Of a stretch of DNA of 64,000 nucleotides, positions 63,985 to 64,000 are shown in pieces (within the stretch, counting starts at the first letter, position 1; each line of letters begins with the position of its first letter). The notes beneath the pieces are model-generated. The model was not told the origin of the DNA. It saw nothing but the letters and a program-made list of their open reading frames with translations, and searched no databases. The position numbers and the translations under genes are program-made. The DNA is from F0422 sp003992255 (GTDB lineage: Bacteria; Bacillota; Negativicutes; Veillonellales; Veillonellaceae): NCBI RefSeq assembly GCF_003992255.1, contig NZ_RQVA01000003.1:62001-126000 (forward strand), in the 5' to 3' direction.

Positions 63985-64000
63985 TATAGTAGTAGGGGAA

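Noticed and set aside
1..64000. CRISPR arrays, rRNA genes, tRNA genes, prophage or integrase genes
   Set aside because: No regular direct-repeat/spacer pattern, no rRNA-like conserved stretches, no cloverleaf and no phage structural or integrase gene was seen on reading both strands.

Overview
The window looks like chromosome of a low-GC diderm Firmicute (Negativicutes, probably Veillonella or a close relative). Two signals conflict with a classical Gram-positive and agree with that group. The housekeeping gene order is Bacillus-like: glmU-prs-pth, then tmk/holB/yaaT/yabB/rsmI/metG/tatD, then a yabE-like gene, rnmV and ksgA. Yet there is clear outer-membrane equipment: a TonB-dependent receptor, ExbB/ExbD/TonB, and an OstA/LptD-like barrel protein. 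The genus is inferred; there is no rRNA in the window to confirm it. I found no rRNA, tRNA or CRISPR array.

Layout. 1-6.7 kb is an iron, haem or cobalamin uptake locus: receptor (5' end outside the window), periplasmic binding protein, FecCD permease, ATPase, then exbB-exbD-tonB. 6.9-8.1 kb is a stand-alone ATPase. 8.1-24.6 kb is mostly housekeeping: cell-wall precursor and PRPP synthesis, peptidyl-tRNA hydrolase, two small unknown proteins, a PLP decarboxylase, a dTMP kinase to tatD operon, and a ppx-ppk polyphosphate pair. 24.7-29.1 kb is a disturbed stretch: an AT-rich HAD phosphatase gene, a chimeric gene joining a duplicated RNase M5 5' end to the 3' end of an ISL3-type transposase, then the 3D-domain gene, intact rnmV and ksgA. 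29-37.6 kb carries gltS, a polysaccharide deacetylase, prfC, topB and a DEAD-box helicase. 38-43.6 kb is a metal locus: feoA-feoB, a Cys/Gly-rich membrane protein, a DUF6110-like protein and a P-type ATPase. 43.7-48.8 kb holds an unknown membrane-protein pair, cyclopropane synthase, an ECF S-component behind an attenuator-like leader, a zinc-binding lipoprotein and a 47-residue SCIFF peptide gene. 49-55.3 kb holds the SCIFF radical SAM maturase and hypF-hypC-hypD-hypE. 55.4-59.5 kb is an envelope cluster of three secreted proteins plus galU. The window ends with ATP-dependent PEP carboxykinase, a branched-chain amino-acid carrier and a TrpX-type binding protein whose partner genes would lie beyond the edge.

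Most notable signals: the rnmV-transposase chimera; five tandem 20-residue repeats in the secreted protein at 55.9 kb, next to an LptD-like protein; a perfect sigma70 promoter driving a structured leader and a 65-residue unknown protein; a leader terminator ahead of the ECF gene; Crp/Fnr-like palindromes near the helicase and metal ATPase genes; a 58-residue insertion in HypF; and a small Trp-rich ORF overlapping the start of the last gene.
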